DNA from: Mycolicibacterium aichiense
Lineage (GTDB): Bacteria; Actinomycetota; Actinomycetes; Mycobacteriales; Mycobacteriaceae
Direction of reading: 5' to 3'
Length of the DNA: 64,000 nt
Assembly: GCF_010726245.1 (NCBI RefSeq)
Contig: NZ_AP022561.1
Coordinates: 2,480,001-2,544,000 of the forward strand
Positions 52,967 through 63,304 of the stretch are shown piece after piece; the stretch's first letter is position 1, and each line of letters starts with the position of its first letter. A model generated the notes under the pieces. That model saw only the letters and a program-made list of their open reading frames with translations. It did not search any database and was not told the DNA's origin. The position numbers and the translations under genes are program-made.

Positions 52967-54244
52967 TCACCTCGCGTGGCGGTTGCGGGCGGCCTTCTCC
53001 AGAAGGTCGGCTGCCGTCGCGACGCTCTCCGACGGCGTGCTCATTCGCGTGGCGAGCAAACGAGCAAGGTGTGCCATTTCCGGAGACAGCACGGCTCGCA
53101 GGTCCGTTAGTAGCGAACCGCGCGTGGTCGCGGCGAACCGCCGGGTCGCGCCGATGCCGAGCCGTGCGACCTGTTTGCCCCAGAGCGGTTGTTCGGCCGC
53201 AACCCACAGCACCAGGGTGGGGACTCCGGCGCGAATGCCGGCCGCCGTGGTGCCGGCGCCGCCGTGATGCACCACGGCGCGGCAGGCCGGGAACACCGCG
53301 GCATGGTTCACCGACGGCACGATCTTGACGTGCGGTGCCGTGCCGTTGGTGTCGAAGTCGGAGAACCCGGCGCAGATCAGCGCGCGCTCGCCGAGTTCGC
53401 CGCACACGTCGCTGATGAGCCGTACCGCGTCGGCGGGGGAGTCCAGCGGCATGCTGCCGAAGCCGAAGTACACGGGTGGCGTGCCCGCGGCGATCCAGGA
53501 GCTGACCTCGTCGTCGACCTCGGTGGGCATTTGCAGCGTCAGGGATCCGATGAGCGGTCGCCGCTCACCCCACTCGCCGGCCAGCCCGGGAAAGAACACC
53601 GGGTCATAGGCCTGCATTTCCAGGCTGCCCGCGGCCACGATGCGGCCGACCGGTCGTGTCCTGGTCGCGGACAGGCCCAGGGTGCGGCGCTGCTTGGTCT
53701 CGGCCGGTCTCAGCAGCTGCCAGTGCATCCATTCGCCTGCCGCGTACGCGGCCCGGGTGATCGGCGCAGGTAGCCGCACGGGCAGGACCTGCGTATTGGC
53801 CCGAACGGGGAAGTAGTGCACCTCGGCCAGCGGAAGACCGCGAAACTCCGCGACGTTGGCGGCGATCTCCTGATAGGCCGTCCCGCTGACGATCAGATCG
53901 GCGCCCTCGGTCATGGCGAGCAGAGTGTCCGCCATCTCGTCCCAGCCGCGGGTGGCCGCGGCCCTGGCCTTGCGCAGCGCGTTGAGCGGGTTACCCAGCC
54001 GCACCCAGTCCGCAGGCCCGGCGGCGGTCAGGGCATCGGGCCGCTCGAAGACGTCGCCCTGCAGCTGCTGTTGGGAGTCGGGTCCGTAGGCCGTGGCAGG
54101 CAGGCCCGCGGAACGGGTGAACGTGACGAGGTTCGGGGGCACCGCCAGGTGTACGTCGTGGCCGCGGCGCTGGAGCTCCAGACCTACCGCCGCGCAGGGT
54201 TCGACATCACCACGGGTGCCGTGGATAGTCACCGCGATTTTCAT
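52967..54244 (-). CDS. GT1-family glycosyltransferase (Rv1524/Rv1526c-like)
   Basis: 425 residues. GT-B fold: N-terminal ITIHGTRGDVEPCAAVG-type start (residues 5-20, here VTIHGTRGDVEP) and C-terminal donor motif VVHHGGAGTTAAG with PTLVLWVAAEQPLWG. This is the UDP/TDP-sugar transferase group that includes glycopeptidolipid rhamnosyl and 6-deoxytalosyl transferases and Rv1524/Rv1526c. It probably adds a deoxysugar to the lipid made in this island. ATG 54244; 45 bases upstream of the GAP gene on the same strand. Confidence 0.9.
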   Translation of the reverse strand: MKIAVTIHGTRGDVEPCAAVGLELQRRGHDVHLAVPPNLVTFTRSAGLPATAYGPDSQQQLQGDVFERPDALTAAGPADWVRLGNPLNALRKARAAATRGWDEMADTLLAMTEGADLIVSGTAYQEIAANVAEFRGLPLAEVHYFPVRANTQVLPVRLPAPITRAAYAAGEWMHWQLLRPAETKQRRTLGLSATRTRPVGRIVAAGSLEMQAYDPVFFPGLAGEWGERRPLIGSLTLQMPTEVDDEVSSWIAAGTPPVYFGFGSMPLDSPADAVRLISDVCGELGERALICAGFSDFDTNGTAPHVKIVPSVNHAAVFPACRAVVHHGGAGTTAAGIRAGVPTLVLWVAAEQPLWGKQVARLGIGATRRFAATTRGSLLTDLRAVLSPEMAHLARLLATRMSTPSESVATAADLLEKAARNRHAR

Positions 54245-54283
54245 CGATCACCATTATCGGGCCCGCCGGGTGGGGGCGGGCCA

Positions 54284-55018
54284 TCAGCTGGGTGTGTGGG
54301 TGAACCACCGGGTCTTGATCCGCCACGAATGCGCCGCCGTCAAGGCGAAGCCTGCGCCGCAGAAGCAGGCGAAGAACCAGACCAGTGTGCCGCCCTCGAT
54401 CTCCTGGAGCGCGGGGACGTAGGCGGTGACGATGCGGATCGTGCAGGCCAGGATGCCGCTGGCCGAGGACACCAGATAGATGTTGGCGATGCGGCGCGAC
54501 CGCGGGTCCTGGCGCAGGACGAGCAGCGCCCGCGCGCTGTACCCGAGCAGATAGATCAGCATTCCGCACAGCAGCAGCCAGTAGGCCGACAGCCAGAAGT
54601 CGGTGGGCACCGTGAAGAAGTCCGACCGATATATTTTCGAGCCGTTGCCCATCGAAAAGGTTGCCAAAAGCAAAGGAATGCAGAGCGTCGCCGGTCGCTC
54701 GACATATTGCTTGAATGCCGCCTGCGTCGCATTGTCGTCCTGCAGTCGGCCCAGCGCGTTGTAGACGATCGCGGAGGCGGCCACCACGTAGCAGTCGTGG
54801 CCGATGTAATCCTCGAGGTTCCACACTCCGGTCAGCGAGTGCAGCGCCCGACCGATGGTTTCGGAGGCGAACGGCGACATCAGGAACACCGCCGCACCCT
54901 GCAGCGCGATGTTCAGGGTGGCCGCGACTTCCCAGCGGCAGGACCAGGTGAGTCGCCTGATCCACAGGCTCCACGCCAGGCACGCAAGCGTGATCGTGAT
55001 TAGTGCCCCAAGACCCAT
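54284..55018 (-). CDS. Polytopic membrane protein, DUF6545/MAB_1171c-like
   Basis: 244 residues with about seven hydrophobic helices and few charged residues until the basic C-terminus (SWRIKTRWF). It resembles, as far as I can judge by reading, the membrane proteins annotated as MAB_1171c-family putative transporters, which often lie next to a small XRE-type regulator in actinobacteria. The same pairing is seen here, with the HTH gene 40 bases upstream. Notable motifs: LEDYIGHDCYVVAA near residue 70 and ATFSMGNGSKIYRSD near 120. No transport motif is seen; substrate and role unknown. Confidence 0.7.
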   Translation of the reverse strand: MGLGALITITLACLAWSLWIRRLTWSCRWEVAATLNIALQGAAVFLMSPFASETIGRALHSLTGVWNLEDYIGHDCYVVAASAIVYNALGRLQDDNATQAAFKQYVERPATLCIPLLLATFSMGNGSKIYRSDFFTVPTDFWLSAYWLLLCGMLIYLLGYSARALLVLRQDPRSRRIANIYLVSSASGILACTIRIVTAYVPALQEIEGGTLVWFFACFCGAGFALTAAHSWRIKTRWFTHTPS

Positions 55019-55058
55019 GCCTTCGTCGCCTTACGCCCCCGAATAACTTCAGCAAATA

Positions 55059-55415
55059 CTACAGCGGAGGCGCGTCGAGTCGAGGTTTCAATTCTGAGAA
55101 TTTGACGGGATTGCGCGTCGCGGTGACAGTATTAATTGTCGCCAACGTAAACGAATTAGCTTCTATATATTGCTCGAGTTCTTCGCGACTCATGAGTCCG
55201 AATCGCACTTGCAAATCGGGATAACTCAGTCCGAATCGAGTGGCGACCAGTCGCAGCTCCTCGGCGTTCGGGTAGTCGTGCTCCTTCACCCGCCGGTAAT
55301 AAGTGCTGCTGGAGGTGCCCAGCGCGTCGTAGATGTCGCGGGCTTCGATATCCCCGTCGAGGAGGTAGTCGAGGAGGGTTTTGAGCTGGCGTCCGTTCTC
55401 ATCCGTCCTGGGCAC
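55059..55415 (-). CDS. Small XRE/HTH-type regulator
   Basis: 118 residues. N-terminal helix-turn-helix read in LLDYLLDGDIEARDIYDALGTSSSTYYRRVKEHDYPNAEELRLVA, then a short helical part (LSYPDLQVRFGLMSREELEQYI). The 3' half has low G+C (47 and 45 percent in 55081-55140 and 55141-55200), unlike its neighbours, which suggests transfer. Likely partner of the membrane protein downstream and possible ligand of the palindrome at 55515-55528 in the divergent promoter. Confidence 0.75.
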   Translation of the reverse strand: MPRTDENGRQLKTLLDYLLDGDIEARDIYDALGTSSSTYYRRVKEHDYPNAEELRLVATRFGLSYPDLQVRFGLMSREELEQYIEANSFTLATINTVTATRNPVKFSELKPRLDAPPL

Positions 55416-55482
55416 GCCTCACAATAACCCGAACTCCCGGTATTGGGTACCGCGGACAACATACGACAAATTGTTAACTTTA

Positions 55483-55528
55483 TTGACACTGTCGTCACAC
55501 TTCTGGGATAGGTCTCCCATTTATGGGA
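55483..55528 (+). promoter_or_regulatory. Divergent promoter with TGGGA/TCCCA operator
   Basis: TTGACA at 55483-55488 is a perfect -35; a -10 around ATAGGT (55508-55513) has a long 19-base spacer. Overlapping the expected start point is TCCCAT-TT-ATGGGA (55515-55528), a perfect six-base inverted repeat. A third TGGGA half-site lies at 55504-55508. The arrangement suggests repression of the plus-strand gene, perhaps by the divergent HTH protein. Confidence 0.5.
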
Positions 55529-55549
55529 CACGACCGCTACGGTGATCCC

Positions 55550-56143
55550 ATGGTTGCTCCTGTGACCTACCCGTCTAGCAATGTGCGGGTAGTCGATGAT
55601 GAGATTCCCGGCCGGCCTCGACCAGAAGATTTGGTTCGATTGTCGGCGCCCCTGTCCCACGAACTGACCGCCGAACTCGACGGAGCCGTCGAGGCTGCGC
55701 GGGTCGGTGTCGAGGAAGTTCTGCTGGCCGCTCTGGGCCGGGCGATCGCCCGGACCATCGGTGTCGGTTTCGTGACGGTCAGTGGCTTGACCACGGTGCA
55801 GCCGATTCGGCTGTGCTGTGCCGATGAACGAGGCATGGCAGCTGACGACCTGTTGGCCGAGGTCCGCGACGCGCTGACGCCAGCCCGGCTCAGCACCGCG
55901 CCGGCCGATGTCGCGTTCTCCTTCCTTGGGCTGCCGCCGGAGCCGTCGCTCGGGCCGCTGCAACTCGCTGACGGTCCGGCGCTGGGCGTGCTGGCCTACC
56001 GCTGCGCCGGCGAGGTGCAGATGGACTGGTGGTACGACTCGCGCCGGCTGGACGCCTGCACGGTCGAGGAGCTGGCCAACCAGTTCCGTCTCGGGCTGAT
56101 CAGTGTGACGTCCGAGGCCACCCCGGTATACGACACCGTCTGA
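55550..56143 (+). CDS. Free-standing C-terminal half of an NRPS-type condensation domain
   Basis: 197 residues from ATG 55550 (ATG 55523 in frame lies inside the operator palindrome). The segments EEVLLAALGRAIARTIG, then PADVAFSFLG and WWYDSRRLDACTVEELANQF, are the pattern seen in the second half of NRPS condensation domains. The first half, with the HHxxxDG catalytic motif, is missing, so it cannot act alone as a condensation enzyme. It could be a remnant of a longer gene or a small binding partner. It ends just before the ileS T-box. Confidence 0.65.
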   Translation: MVAPVTYPSSNVRVVDDEIPGRPRPEDLVRLSAPLSHELTAELDGAVEAARVGVEEVLLAALGRAIARTIGVGFVTVSGLTTVQPIRLCCADERGMAADDLLAEVRDALTPARLSTAPADVAFSFLGLPPEPSLGPLQLADGPALGVLAYRCAGEVQMDWWYDSRRLDACTVEELANQFRLGLISVTSEATPVYDTV

Positions 56144-56149
56144 CAGCTA

Positions 56150-56345
56150 GAATTCCTCCAACGGCACCGATCCGGCCATCACCGGGGAGCCTTCGGAAGA
56201 AAGGTCCGCGCCGCGACGCGGAAACGGCCGAGTAGAACCGAACGGGTGGGCCCGTCACAGCCTGTCAAGAGCGACGCACGTCTACGTGCGTAAGCGGGGT
56301 GGTACCGCGGCGCTCGCGCACTCCGCGCGTCGTCGTCCCCGTGTC
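56150..56345 (+). promoter_or_regulatory. ileS T-box riboswitch
   Basis: A T-box leader. The invariant T-box core GGGTGGTACCGCGG is at 56297-56310. Upstream are a short Stem I with the isoleucine specifier ATC at 56178-56180 in GGCCATCACCGG, a hairpin CCGCG/CGCGG at about 56206-56222, and a stem formed by ACGCACG and CGTGCGT at about 56274-56290. This is the compact actinobacterial type in which uncharged tRNA-Ile opens the ileS ribosome binding site, so control is on translation rather than termination. An in-frame GTG at 56299 lies inside the T-box core and is not the start of ileS. Confidence 0.9.
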
Positions 56346-56376
56346 CAGACACCTGGCACAGGAGACGAACGCGCCC

Positions 56377-59300
56377 GTGACCGAGAATGGCTACCCGAAG
56401 CCGGCTGGTGGTTCACCCAGCTTCCCGGCCCTCGAACTCGATGTCCTCGAGTACTGGGCATCCGACGACACCTTCCGGGCCAGCATCGCCCAGCGCGACG
56501 GCGCCGAAGAATACGTCTTCTATGACGGTCCGCCGTTCGCCAACGGACTGCCGCACTACGGCCACCTGCTGACCGGGTACGTCAAAGACATCGTGCCGCG
56601 CTATCGCACGATGCGCGGCTACAAGGTGGAGCGCCGCTTCGGCTGGGACACCCACGGGCTGCCCGCCGAACTCGAGGTGCAGCGTCAGCTCGGCATCACC
56701 GACAAAGCCCAGATCGAAGAGATGGGCATCGAGAAGTTCAACGACGCCTGCCGTGCCTCGGTGCTGAAGTACACCAACGAGTGGCGCGACTACGTGACCC
56801 GTCAGGCCCGCTGGGTCGACTTCGACAACGACTACAAGACCCTGGACCTGTCGTTCATGGAGTCGGTCATCTGGGCGTTCAAGCAGCTGTGGGACAAGGG
56901 CCTGGCCTACGAGGGCGTGCGCGTGCTGCCCTACTGCTGGAACGACGAGACGCCGCTGTCGTCGCACGAGCTGCGCATGGACGACGACGTTTACCAGAGC
57001 AGACAGGACCCGGCGATCACCGTCGGGTTCCGGATCAACCAGGCCGGTTCCGACCTTGATGGCGCCTACCTGCTGATCTGGACCACCACCCCCTGGACGC
57101 TGCCGTCCAACCAGGCCGTCGCGGTCAACCCGGAGGTGGCCTACGTGGTGGTGCAGGTGGACGGCAGGCGGCTGGTACTCGCGCAGGCCCGGCTGGCCGC
57201 CTATGCCCGTGAGCTGGGGGAGGAGCCCGAGGTGCTCGCCACCGTCACCGGTGAGCAGCTGCTCGGGTTGCACTACCTGCCGCCGTTCCCGTATTTCCTG
57301 AACTCCGCCAATGCTTTTCAGGTGCTTCGCGGCGACTTCGTCACCACCGAGGACGGCACCGGCGTGGTGCACATGGCCCCGGCCTACGGCGAGGACGACA
57401 AGGCCACCACCGACACGGTCGGCATCGTGCCGGTGACGCCGGTGGACTCCAAGGGCCGCTTCGACGCCAGCGTGCCCGACTATCAGGGCCAGCACGTGTT
57501 CGACGCCAACCCGCAGATCATCCGGGACCTGAAGAACGGCGCGGGATCCGCCGCGGTCAATGCCCCGGTGCTGATCCGCCAGGAAACCTATGACCACTCG
57601 TATCCGCACTGCTGGCGCTGCCGCAACCCGCTGATCTACCGCGCGGTGTCGTCGTGGTTCGTCAAGGTCACCGAGTTCCGGGACCGGATGGTCGAACTCA
57701 ACCAGCAGATCACCTGGTATCCCGATCACGTCAAGGATGGCCAGTTCGGCAAGTGGCTCTCTGGCGCGCGGGACTGGTCGATCTCGCGAAACCGGTACTG
57801 GGGCACGCCGATTCCGGTGTGGGTCTCCGATGACCCGGCGTACCCGCGGATCGACGTCTACGGCAGCCTCGACGAGCTCGAGCGCGACTTCGGTGTGCGT
57901 CCGGACAATCTGCACCGGCCCTACATCGACGAGTTGACGCGGCCCAATCCCGACGACCCGTCCGGCAACTCGACGATGCGCCGAATCGAAGACGTCTTCG
58001 ACGTGTGGTTCGACTCCGGGTCGATGCCCTACGCGCAGGTGCACTACCCGTTCGAAAACGAGGATTGGTACGCGAGCCACTTCCCCGGTGACTTCATCGT
58101 GGAGTACATCGGACAGACTCGCGGCTGGTTCTACACCCTGCACGTGCTGGCTACCGCACTGTTCGACCGGCCGGCCTTCAAAACCTGTGTGTCCCATGGG
58201 ATCGTGCTCGGCAACGACGGCGCCAAGATGAGTAAGTCGCTGCGCAACTATCCCGACGTCAACGAGGTGTTCGACCGCGACGGCTCGGACGCGATGCGCT
58301 GGTTCCTGATGGCATCGCCGATCCTGCGGGGCGGCAACCTGATCGTCACCGAGCAGGGTATCCGCGAAGGCGTCCGCCAGGTGCTGCTCCCGCTGTGGAA
58401 CGCCTACAGCTTCCTGACGCTGTATGCGCCCAAAGTCGGTACCTGGCGCACGGATTCGACCCACGTGCTGGACCGCTACATCCTGGCCAAGCTGGCCGAG
58501 CTGCGCGACCAGCTGACCGACTCGATGGACGTCTGCGACATCTCCGGTGCGTGCGAGCAGCTGCGCCAGTTCACCGAGGCGTTGACGAACTGGTATGTGC
58601 GCCGGTCGCGTTCGCGCTTCTGGGAAGAAGATGTCGACGCCATCGACACCCTGCACACCGTGCTCGAGGTGACCACCCGCCTGGCGGCCCCGCTGCTGCC
58701 GATGGCCACCGAGGTGATCTGGCGCGGTCTGACCGGTGAGCGCTCGGTGCACCTGACCGACTGGCCGCAGCCGGGCGTGGTTCCGGCCGACCCGGCCTTG
58801 GTGGCCGCCATGGACCAGGTGCGCGACGTCTGCTCGACGGCATCCTCGTTGCGTAAGGCCAAGAAGCTGCGGGTCCGCCTGCCGCTGCCGAAACTGACTG
58901 TCGCAGTGGATAACCCGCAGAGTCTCGAACCTTTCGCGGACCTGATCGCCGACGAGCTGAACGTCAAGGCTGTCGAGCTCACCGACGACGTGCCCGCCTA
59001 CGGACGCTTCGAGCTCGCGGTCAACGCCCGCGCCGCAGGCCCGCGTATCGGCAAGGACGTCCAGGCCGCGATCAAAGCCGTCAAGGCCGGTGATTACGTC
59101 CTCAACGCCGACGGCACGCTCACCGCGGGGCCGGCCGTGCTGCTACCCGAAGAGTTCACCGCCAAGCTGGTGGCGGCCGATCCGGAGTGGACCGCGGCGT
59201 TGCCCGACGGTGCCGGCCTGGTGGTGCTGGACGGCGCCGTCACCCCCGAGCTGGAGGCCGAGGGCTGGGCCAAGGACCGCATTCGCGAACTGCAGGATCT

Positions 59301-59496
59301 GCGCAAGTCCAGCGGCTTGGACGTCAGCGACCGCATCCGAGTGGTCATGTCGGTGCCGGCCGAACGGGCGGATTGGGCTGCAGCGCATACCGATCTGATC
59401 GCCGGCGAGATCCTGGCGACGAGCTTCGACTTCGGCGAGCCGGACGAGGGCGTGGAGATCGGTGACGGGGTGCGGGTCGCGATCGCCAAGGCCTGA
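56377..59496 (+). CDS. ileS: Isoleucyl-tRNA synthetase
   Basis: 1039 residues from GTG 56377, which has GGAG 12 bases upstream and lies after the T-box. Class I motifs: HYGH at 60-63 and KMSKS at 617-621, with a CP1 editing domain between them. Length and features fit the eukaryote-like mycobacterial enzyme, known for natural mupirocin resistance. Regulated by the T-box leader. Confidence 0.97.
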   Translation: MTENGYPKPAGGSPSFPALELDVLEYWASDDTFRASIAQRDGAEEYVFYDGPPFANGLPHYGHLLTGYVKDIVPRYRTMRGYKVERRFGWDTHGLPAELEVQRQLGITDKAQIEEMGIEKFNDACRASVLKYTNEWRDYVTRQARWVDFDNDYKTLDLSFMESVIWAFKQLWDKGLAYEGVRVLPYCWNDETPLSSHELRMDDDVYQSRQDPAITVGFRINQAGSDLDGAYLLIWTTTPWTLPSNQAVAVNPEVAYVVVQVDGRRLVLAQARLAAYARELGEEPEVLATVTGEQLLGLHYLPPFPYFLNSANAFQVLRGDFVTTEDGTGVVHMAPAYGEDDKATTDTVGIVPVTPVDSKGRFDASVPDYQGQHVFDANPQIIRDLKNGAGSAAVNAPVLIRQETYDHSYPHCWRCRNPLIYRAVSSWFVKVTEFRDRMVELNQQITWYPDHVKDGQFGKWLSGARDWSISRNRYWGTPIPVWVSDDPAYPRIDVYGSLDELERDFGVRPDNLHRPYIDELTRPNPDDPSGNSTMRRIEDVFDVWFDSGSMPYAQVHYPFENEDWYASHFPGDFIVEYIGQTRGWFYTLHVLATALFDRPAFKTCVSHGIVLGNDGAKMSKSLRNYPDVNEVFDRDGSDAMRWFLMASPILRGGNLIVTEQGIREGVRQVLLPLWNAYSFLTLYAPKVGTWRTDSTHVLDRYILAKLAELRDQLTDSMDVCDISGACEQLRQFTEALTNWYVRRSRSRFWEEDVDAIDTLHTVLEVTTRLAAPLLPMATEVIWRGLTGERSVHLTDWPQPGVVPADPALVAAMDQVRDVCSTASSLRKAKKLRVRLPLPKLTVAVDNPQSLEPFADLIADELNVKAVELTDDVPAYGRFELAVNARAAGPRIGKDVQAAIKAVKAGDYVLNADGTLTAGPAVLLPEEFTAKLVAADPEWTAALPDGAGLVVLDGAVTPELEAEGWAKDRIRELQDLRKSSGLDVSDRIRVVMSVPAERADWAAAHTDLIAGEILATSFDFGEPDEGVEIGDGVRVAIAKA

Positions 59497-59521
59497 CGGA
59501 CCCAGCCAATAGCATCGACGC

Positions 59522-60910
59522 GTGGAGCGCTGGGTCTTGCATTTCGACATGGACGCGTTCTTCGCGTCCGTCGAACAGCTGACCCGCCCGACCCTGCGCG
59601 GCCGCCCCGTCCTGGTCGGCGGGCTCGGCGGCCGCGGTGTGGTGGCCGGTGCCAGCTACGAGGCGCGGGTGTTCGGCGCCCGTTCGGCGATGCCGATGCA
59701 CCAGGCGCGGCGCATGGTCGGCGCGGCCGCGGTGGTGCTGCCGCCCCGCGGACTCGTCTACGGGGTGGCCAGCCGGCGGGTACTCGACACGGTGCGCGCG
59801 ATGGTGCCCGTACTCGAGCAGCTGTCGTTCGACGAGGCGTTCGGTGAGCCGATCGAACTGGCCGGTGCCGGTGCCGAGCAGGTCGAGGAGTTCGCCGCAC
59901 TGCTGCGCCGCCGGGTCCGCGAAGAGACCGGCCTGGTGGCCTCCGTCGGGGCCGGATCGGGCAAGCAGATCGCGAAGATCGCCTCGGACCTGGCCAAGCC
60001 CGACGGGTTTCGGGTGGTCCGCCGCGACGAGGAGCGCACCCTGCTCGACGGCTTGCCGGTACGCAGGCTGTGGGGGATCGGACCGGTCGCCGAGGACAAG
60101 CTGCATCGGCTCGGCATCGACACCATCGGCCAATTGGCCGCGCTGACCGACGCCGAGGCGGCCAGCATCCTCGGTGCCACCGTCGGTCCCGCATTGCACC
60201 GCCTGGCCCGCGGTATCGACGACCGCCCGGTGGCCGAACGCGCCGAGGCCAAGCAGATCAGTGCCGAGTCGACGTTCCCCGCCGACCTCACCACCATGGA
60301 GCAGTTGCGTGATGCGATCGGCCCGATCGCCGAGCACGCCCATCAGCGGCTGCAGCGCGACGGTCGCGCCGCCCGCACGGTCACCGTCAAGCTCAAGCGG
60401 TCCGACATGAGCACCTTGACCCGCTCGGCGACACTGCCGTACGCCACCGGCAACCTCGGCACCCTGACCGCCACCGCATACCGGCTGCTCCTCGATCCCC
60501 GCGAGGTCGGCCCCATTCGCCTTCTGGGCGTTGGCTTTTCCGGGCTGTCCGATGTCCGCCAGGAGTCGCTGTTCCCCGATCTCGAGCAGCTGGAGACCGA
60601 GGTCGCCGAGGCGCCGGACACCCGGGCGCCGATGCCGGTGCCGGTGCCCGAAGCCGGCGGCTGGCGTATCGGTGACGACGTCCGTCATCCCGAGCTCGGC
60701 CACGGCTGGGTGCAGGGCGCCGGGCACGGCGTGGTCAGCGTGCGCTTCGAAACCCGCGGCAGCGGGCCCGGAGTGATGCGGACGTTCCCCATCGACCAGC
60801 CGGACCTGGTCAAAGCCAACCCGGTCGACAGCCTGGACTGGCCCGAGTACGTCGGCAGTCTGGAAAGCCGGGCATCAGCCCAGGCGGGCGACGATGTCAG
60901 CCACGGATAG
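59522..60910 (+). CDS. dinB: DNA polymerase IV, Y-family (DinB1/DinX-like)
   Basis: 462 residues. Catalytic carboxylates: D9 and D11 in [14 protein letters not shown], and D104-E105 in SFDEAF. Helix-hairpin-helix and little-finger regions follow ([30 protein letters not shown]). The C-terminal 100 residues extend beyond the usual enzyme with a [20 protein letters not shown] stretch. The beta-clamp peptide is not obvious but QESLFP near residue 346 is a good candidate. Counterpart of Rv1537. 3' end overlaps ansA by 36 bases, tail to tail. Confidence 0.93.
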   Translation: MERWVLHFDMDAFFASVEQLTRPTLRGRPVLVGGLGGRGVVAGASYEARVFGARSAMPMHQARRMVGAAAVVLPPRGLVYGVASRRVLDTVRAMVPVLEQLSFDEAFGEPIELAGAGAEQVEEFAALLRRRVREETGLVASVGAGSGKQIAKIASDLAKPDGFRVVRRDEERTLLDGLPVRRLWGIGPVAEDKLHRLGIDTIGQLAALTDAEAASILGATVGPALHRLARGIDDRPVAERAEAKQISAESTFPADLTTMEQLRDAIGPIAEHAHQRLQRDGRAARTVTVKLKRSDMSTLTRSATLPYATGNLGTLTATAYRLLLDPREVGPIRLLGVGFSGLSDVRQESLFPDLEQLETEVAEAPDTRAPMPVPVPEAGGWRIGDDVRHPELGHGWVQGAGHGVVSVRFETRGSGPGVMRTFPIDQPDLVKANPVDSLDWPEYVGSLESRASAQAGDDVSHG

Positions 60911-61792
60911 CCCCGCGCTCAACGCCGCCGTCATCAGCACCCTGGCCTGGCTGCTGCGCAACCGCGGCACCAGCACCGCCCCGGCGCGCACCAGATCGTG
61001 GCCCGGCCCGTAGGCCGCCGCCGTCGGGCCGCCGGGCACCCGGGTGGTCACCGCCACGGCCACCCCGCGGGCGCAGGCCCGGCGCACCGCCTCGATGACC
61101 GGGGTCCCGGCGTTGCCTGCGCCCATTGCCTCGACCACCAGGCCCGCCGCGCCGGCGTCGACGAACGCGTCGACCGCGGTGCCGTCGGCGCCGGGATAGG
61201 CCGCCACGATGTCGACGCGCACCGCCTCGGCGATCGGACCCAGGTAGGCGCGCCCCGTTCCGCCGGTCCACTCGACTGATCCCTCGCCGACCCGGCCCAC
61301 CGGTGCGGTGCCGCCGAACAGGTCGGGGCCGCCCACCTTCGTGGTGCCCAGCGCCGGGCGCACCCACCCGGCGAAGCAGATCAGCACGCCACGGCCGCGG
61401 GCCTGCGGGCTGGCCGCCACCGCGAGGGCATCGCGCAGGTTGGCCGGTCCGTCGGCGTCCGGGGCGTCGGCCGACCGGGCCGCGCCGGTGACGACCACCG
61501 GCGCCGCACCGCCGTACGTCAGCTCCAGCCACAGGGCGGTCTCTTCCATCGAATCGGTGCCGTGCGTGACGACGACGCCGTCGGCACCGGTGGCGGCTTC
61601 GGTGACGGTATCTGCGATCCGAACCCACTCGGCCGGCGTGAGCTGCGAGCTGTCCAGGGTGAACAGGTCGATCACCTGCGCATCGTGCCCGGCGACCAAC
61701 TCGGCGCCGCCGTGCACCGGCCGCAGCACGCCGTCGGCGTCTGCGCTGGTGGCGATCGTCCCGCCGGTGGTAACGACGACGAGTCGAGGCAT
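60875..61792 (-). CDS. ansA: L-asparaginase
   Basis: 305 residues from ATG 61792; longer in-frame starts would run into lspA. Type I/II asparaginase motifs TTGGTIAT near the N-terminus (nucleophile Thr) and [12 protein letters not shown] (second Thr, Asp) are complete. Hydrolyses asparagine to aspartate and ammonia and helps nitrogen use and acid resistance in M. tuberculosis (Rv1538c). No signal peptide. Divergent from lspA with only 28 bases between the start codons. Confidence 0.95.
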   Translation of the reverse strand: MPRLVVVTTGGTIATSADADGVLRPVHGGAELVAGHDAQVIDLFTLDSSQLTPAEWVRIADTVTEAATGADGVVVTHGTDSMEETALWLELTYGGAAPVVVTGAARSADAPDADGPANLRDALAVAASPQARGRGVLICFAGWVRPALGTTKVGGPDLFGGTAPVGRVGEGSVEWTGGTGRAYLGPIAEAVRVDIVAAYPGADGTAVDAFVDAGAAGLVVEAMGAGNAGTPVIEAVRRACARGVAVAVTTRVPGGPTAAAYGPGHDLVRAGAVLVPRLRSSQARVLMTAALSAGLSVADIVARLG

Positions 61793-61820
61793 GCCCAACA
61801 GACTAGGGAATGATGGGGGT

Positions 61821-62378
61821 GTGACCGACGAATCTCCGGACAGCGCCAAGCCACCACGCAGGCTGCGGCTGCTGCTGTCGGTGGCGGGCGTGGTGCTGGC
61901 CCTCGACGTGATCACCAAGGTGCTGGCCGTGCGGTGGTTGACCCCCGGCCAGCCGGTGTCGATCATCGGCGACACCGTGACCTGGACGCTGGTGCGCAAC
62001 TCCGGCGCCGCCTTCTCGATGGCGACCGGCTACACCTGGGTGTTGACGCTGGTCGCCACCGGTGTGGTGATCGGGATCTTCTGGATGGGCCGGCGGCTGG
62101 TGTCGCCGTGGTGGGCGCTGGGCCTCGGAATGATCCTGGGCGGCGCGCTGGGCAACCTCGTCGACCGGTTCTTCCGCTCGCCCGGCCCGCTGCGCGGGCA
62201 CGTCGTCGACTTCCTGTCCATCGGCTGGTGGCCGGTGTTCAACGTGGCCGACCCGGCGGTGGTCGGCGGAGCGATCCTGCTGGTCGGACTCTCGCTGTTC
62301 GGCTACGACTTCGACACGGCCGGCCGCCGCACGGCCGAGCCGCCCGCCGCCAGCGACGACAAGGCCGAGACGGCCTGA
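61821..62378 (+). CDS. lspA: Lipoprotein signal peptidase
   Basis: 185 residues with four membrane helices. The catalytic aspartates are D115 in GNLVDRFF and D144 in FNVADPAV, plus the conserved N60 in [14 protein letters not shown]. It removes the signal peptide of prolipoproteins after diacylglyceryl transfer. Start GTG 61821; it overlaps rluD by one base. Confidence 0.95.
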   Translation: MTDESPDSAKPPRRLRLLLSVAGVVLALDVITKVLAVRWLTPGQPVSIIGDTVTWTLVRNSGAAFSMATGYTWVLTLVATGVVIGIFWMGRRLVSPWWALGLGMILGGALGNLVDRFFRSPGPLRGHVVDFLSIGWWPVFNVADPAVVGGAILLVGLSLFGYDFDTAGRRTAEPPAASDDKAETA

Positions 62379-63304
62379 TGACCGAACGGTCGATGCCGGT
62401 CCCCGAGGGTCTGGCCGGCATGCGCGTCGACGCCGGCCTGGCGCGCCTGCTGGGGCTGTCCCGGACCGCCGCCGCCGCGATCGCCGAGGACGGCGGCGTC
62501 GAGCTCGACGGCGCACGCGCGGGCAAGTCCGACCGTCTCGAGGCCGGCGCGTGGCTGCACGTGCAGATCCCCGAGGAAGCGCCGCCGCCGGAGAACACGC
62601 CCGAAGAGATCGAGGGCATGACGATCCTGTACTCCGACGCCGACATCGTCGCCGTCGACAAGCCGCCGGGGGTGGCCGCCCACGCCACCGTCGGCTGGCA
62701 CGGACCCACCGTGCTGGGCGGTCTGGCCGCGGCCGGATTCCGGATCAGCACCTCGGGCATCCACGAGCGGCAGGGCATCGTGCACCGGCTCGACGTCGGC
62801 ACCTCGGGCGTCATGGTGGTCGCGCTGTCCGAGCGCGCCTACACGCTGCTCAAGCGGGCGTTCAAGCAGCGCACCGTCGACAAGCGCTATCACGCTGTGG
62901 TGCAGGGACATCCGGACCCGTCCAGCGGAACCATCGACGCGCCGATCGGCAGGCACCGCGGCCACGACTGGAAGTTCGCCGTCACCGAGACCGGGCGGCA
63001 CAGCATCACCCATTACGACACCGTCGAAATGTTCCGGGCCGCAAGCCTTCTCGACATCCACCTGGAAACAGGTCGCACGCACCAGATCAGGGTGCACTTC
63101 GCCGCGCTGCACCACCCCTGCGCCGGCGATCTGACCTACGGCGCCGATCCGGTCCTGGCCAAGCGGCTCGGCCTGGAACGGCAGTGGCTGCACGCGCGGT
63201 CCCTGTCGTTCGCCCATCCCGCCGACGGCAGGCACTTCGAGGTCACCGCCCCGTACCCGGCCGATCTGCAGCACGCATTGGATGTGCTGCGCGGCGAATC
63301 GTGA
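62378..63304 (+). CDS. rluD: RluD-type 23S rRNA pseudouridine synthase
   Basis: 308 residues. N-terminal S4-like RNA-binding domain ([21 protein letters not shown]) and the catalytic domain with D139 in HRLDVGTSG, then RTHQIRVHF. Makes pseudouridine in 23S rRNA. ATG overlaps the lspA stop by one base, so lspA and rluD are co-translated, a common pairing. Counterpart of Rv1540. Confidence 0.94.
   Translation: MTERSMPVPEGLAGMRVDAGLARLLGLSRTAAAAIAEDGGVELDGARAGKSDRLEAGAWLHVQIPEEAPPPENTPEEIEGMTILYSDADIVAVDKPPGVAAHATVGWHGPTVLGGLAAAGFRISTSGIHERQGIVHRLDVGTSGVMVVALSERAYTLLKRAFKQRTVDKRYHAVVQGHPDPSSGTIDAPIGRHRGHDWKFAVTETGRHSITHYDTVEMFRAASLLDIHLETGRTHQIRVHFAALHHPCAGDLTYGADPVLAKRLGLERQWLHARSLSFAHPADGRHFEVTAPYPADLQHALDVLRGES

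Noticed and set aside
56299..56376. Upstream GTG as ileS start, adding 26 residues
   Set aside because: It lies inside the T-box core, so translation from it would conflict with the riboswitch fold; GTG 56377 has a ribosome site and gives the family length.
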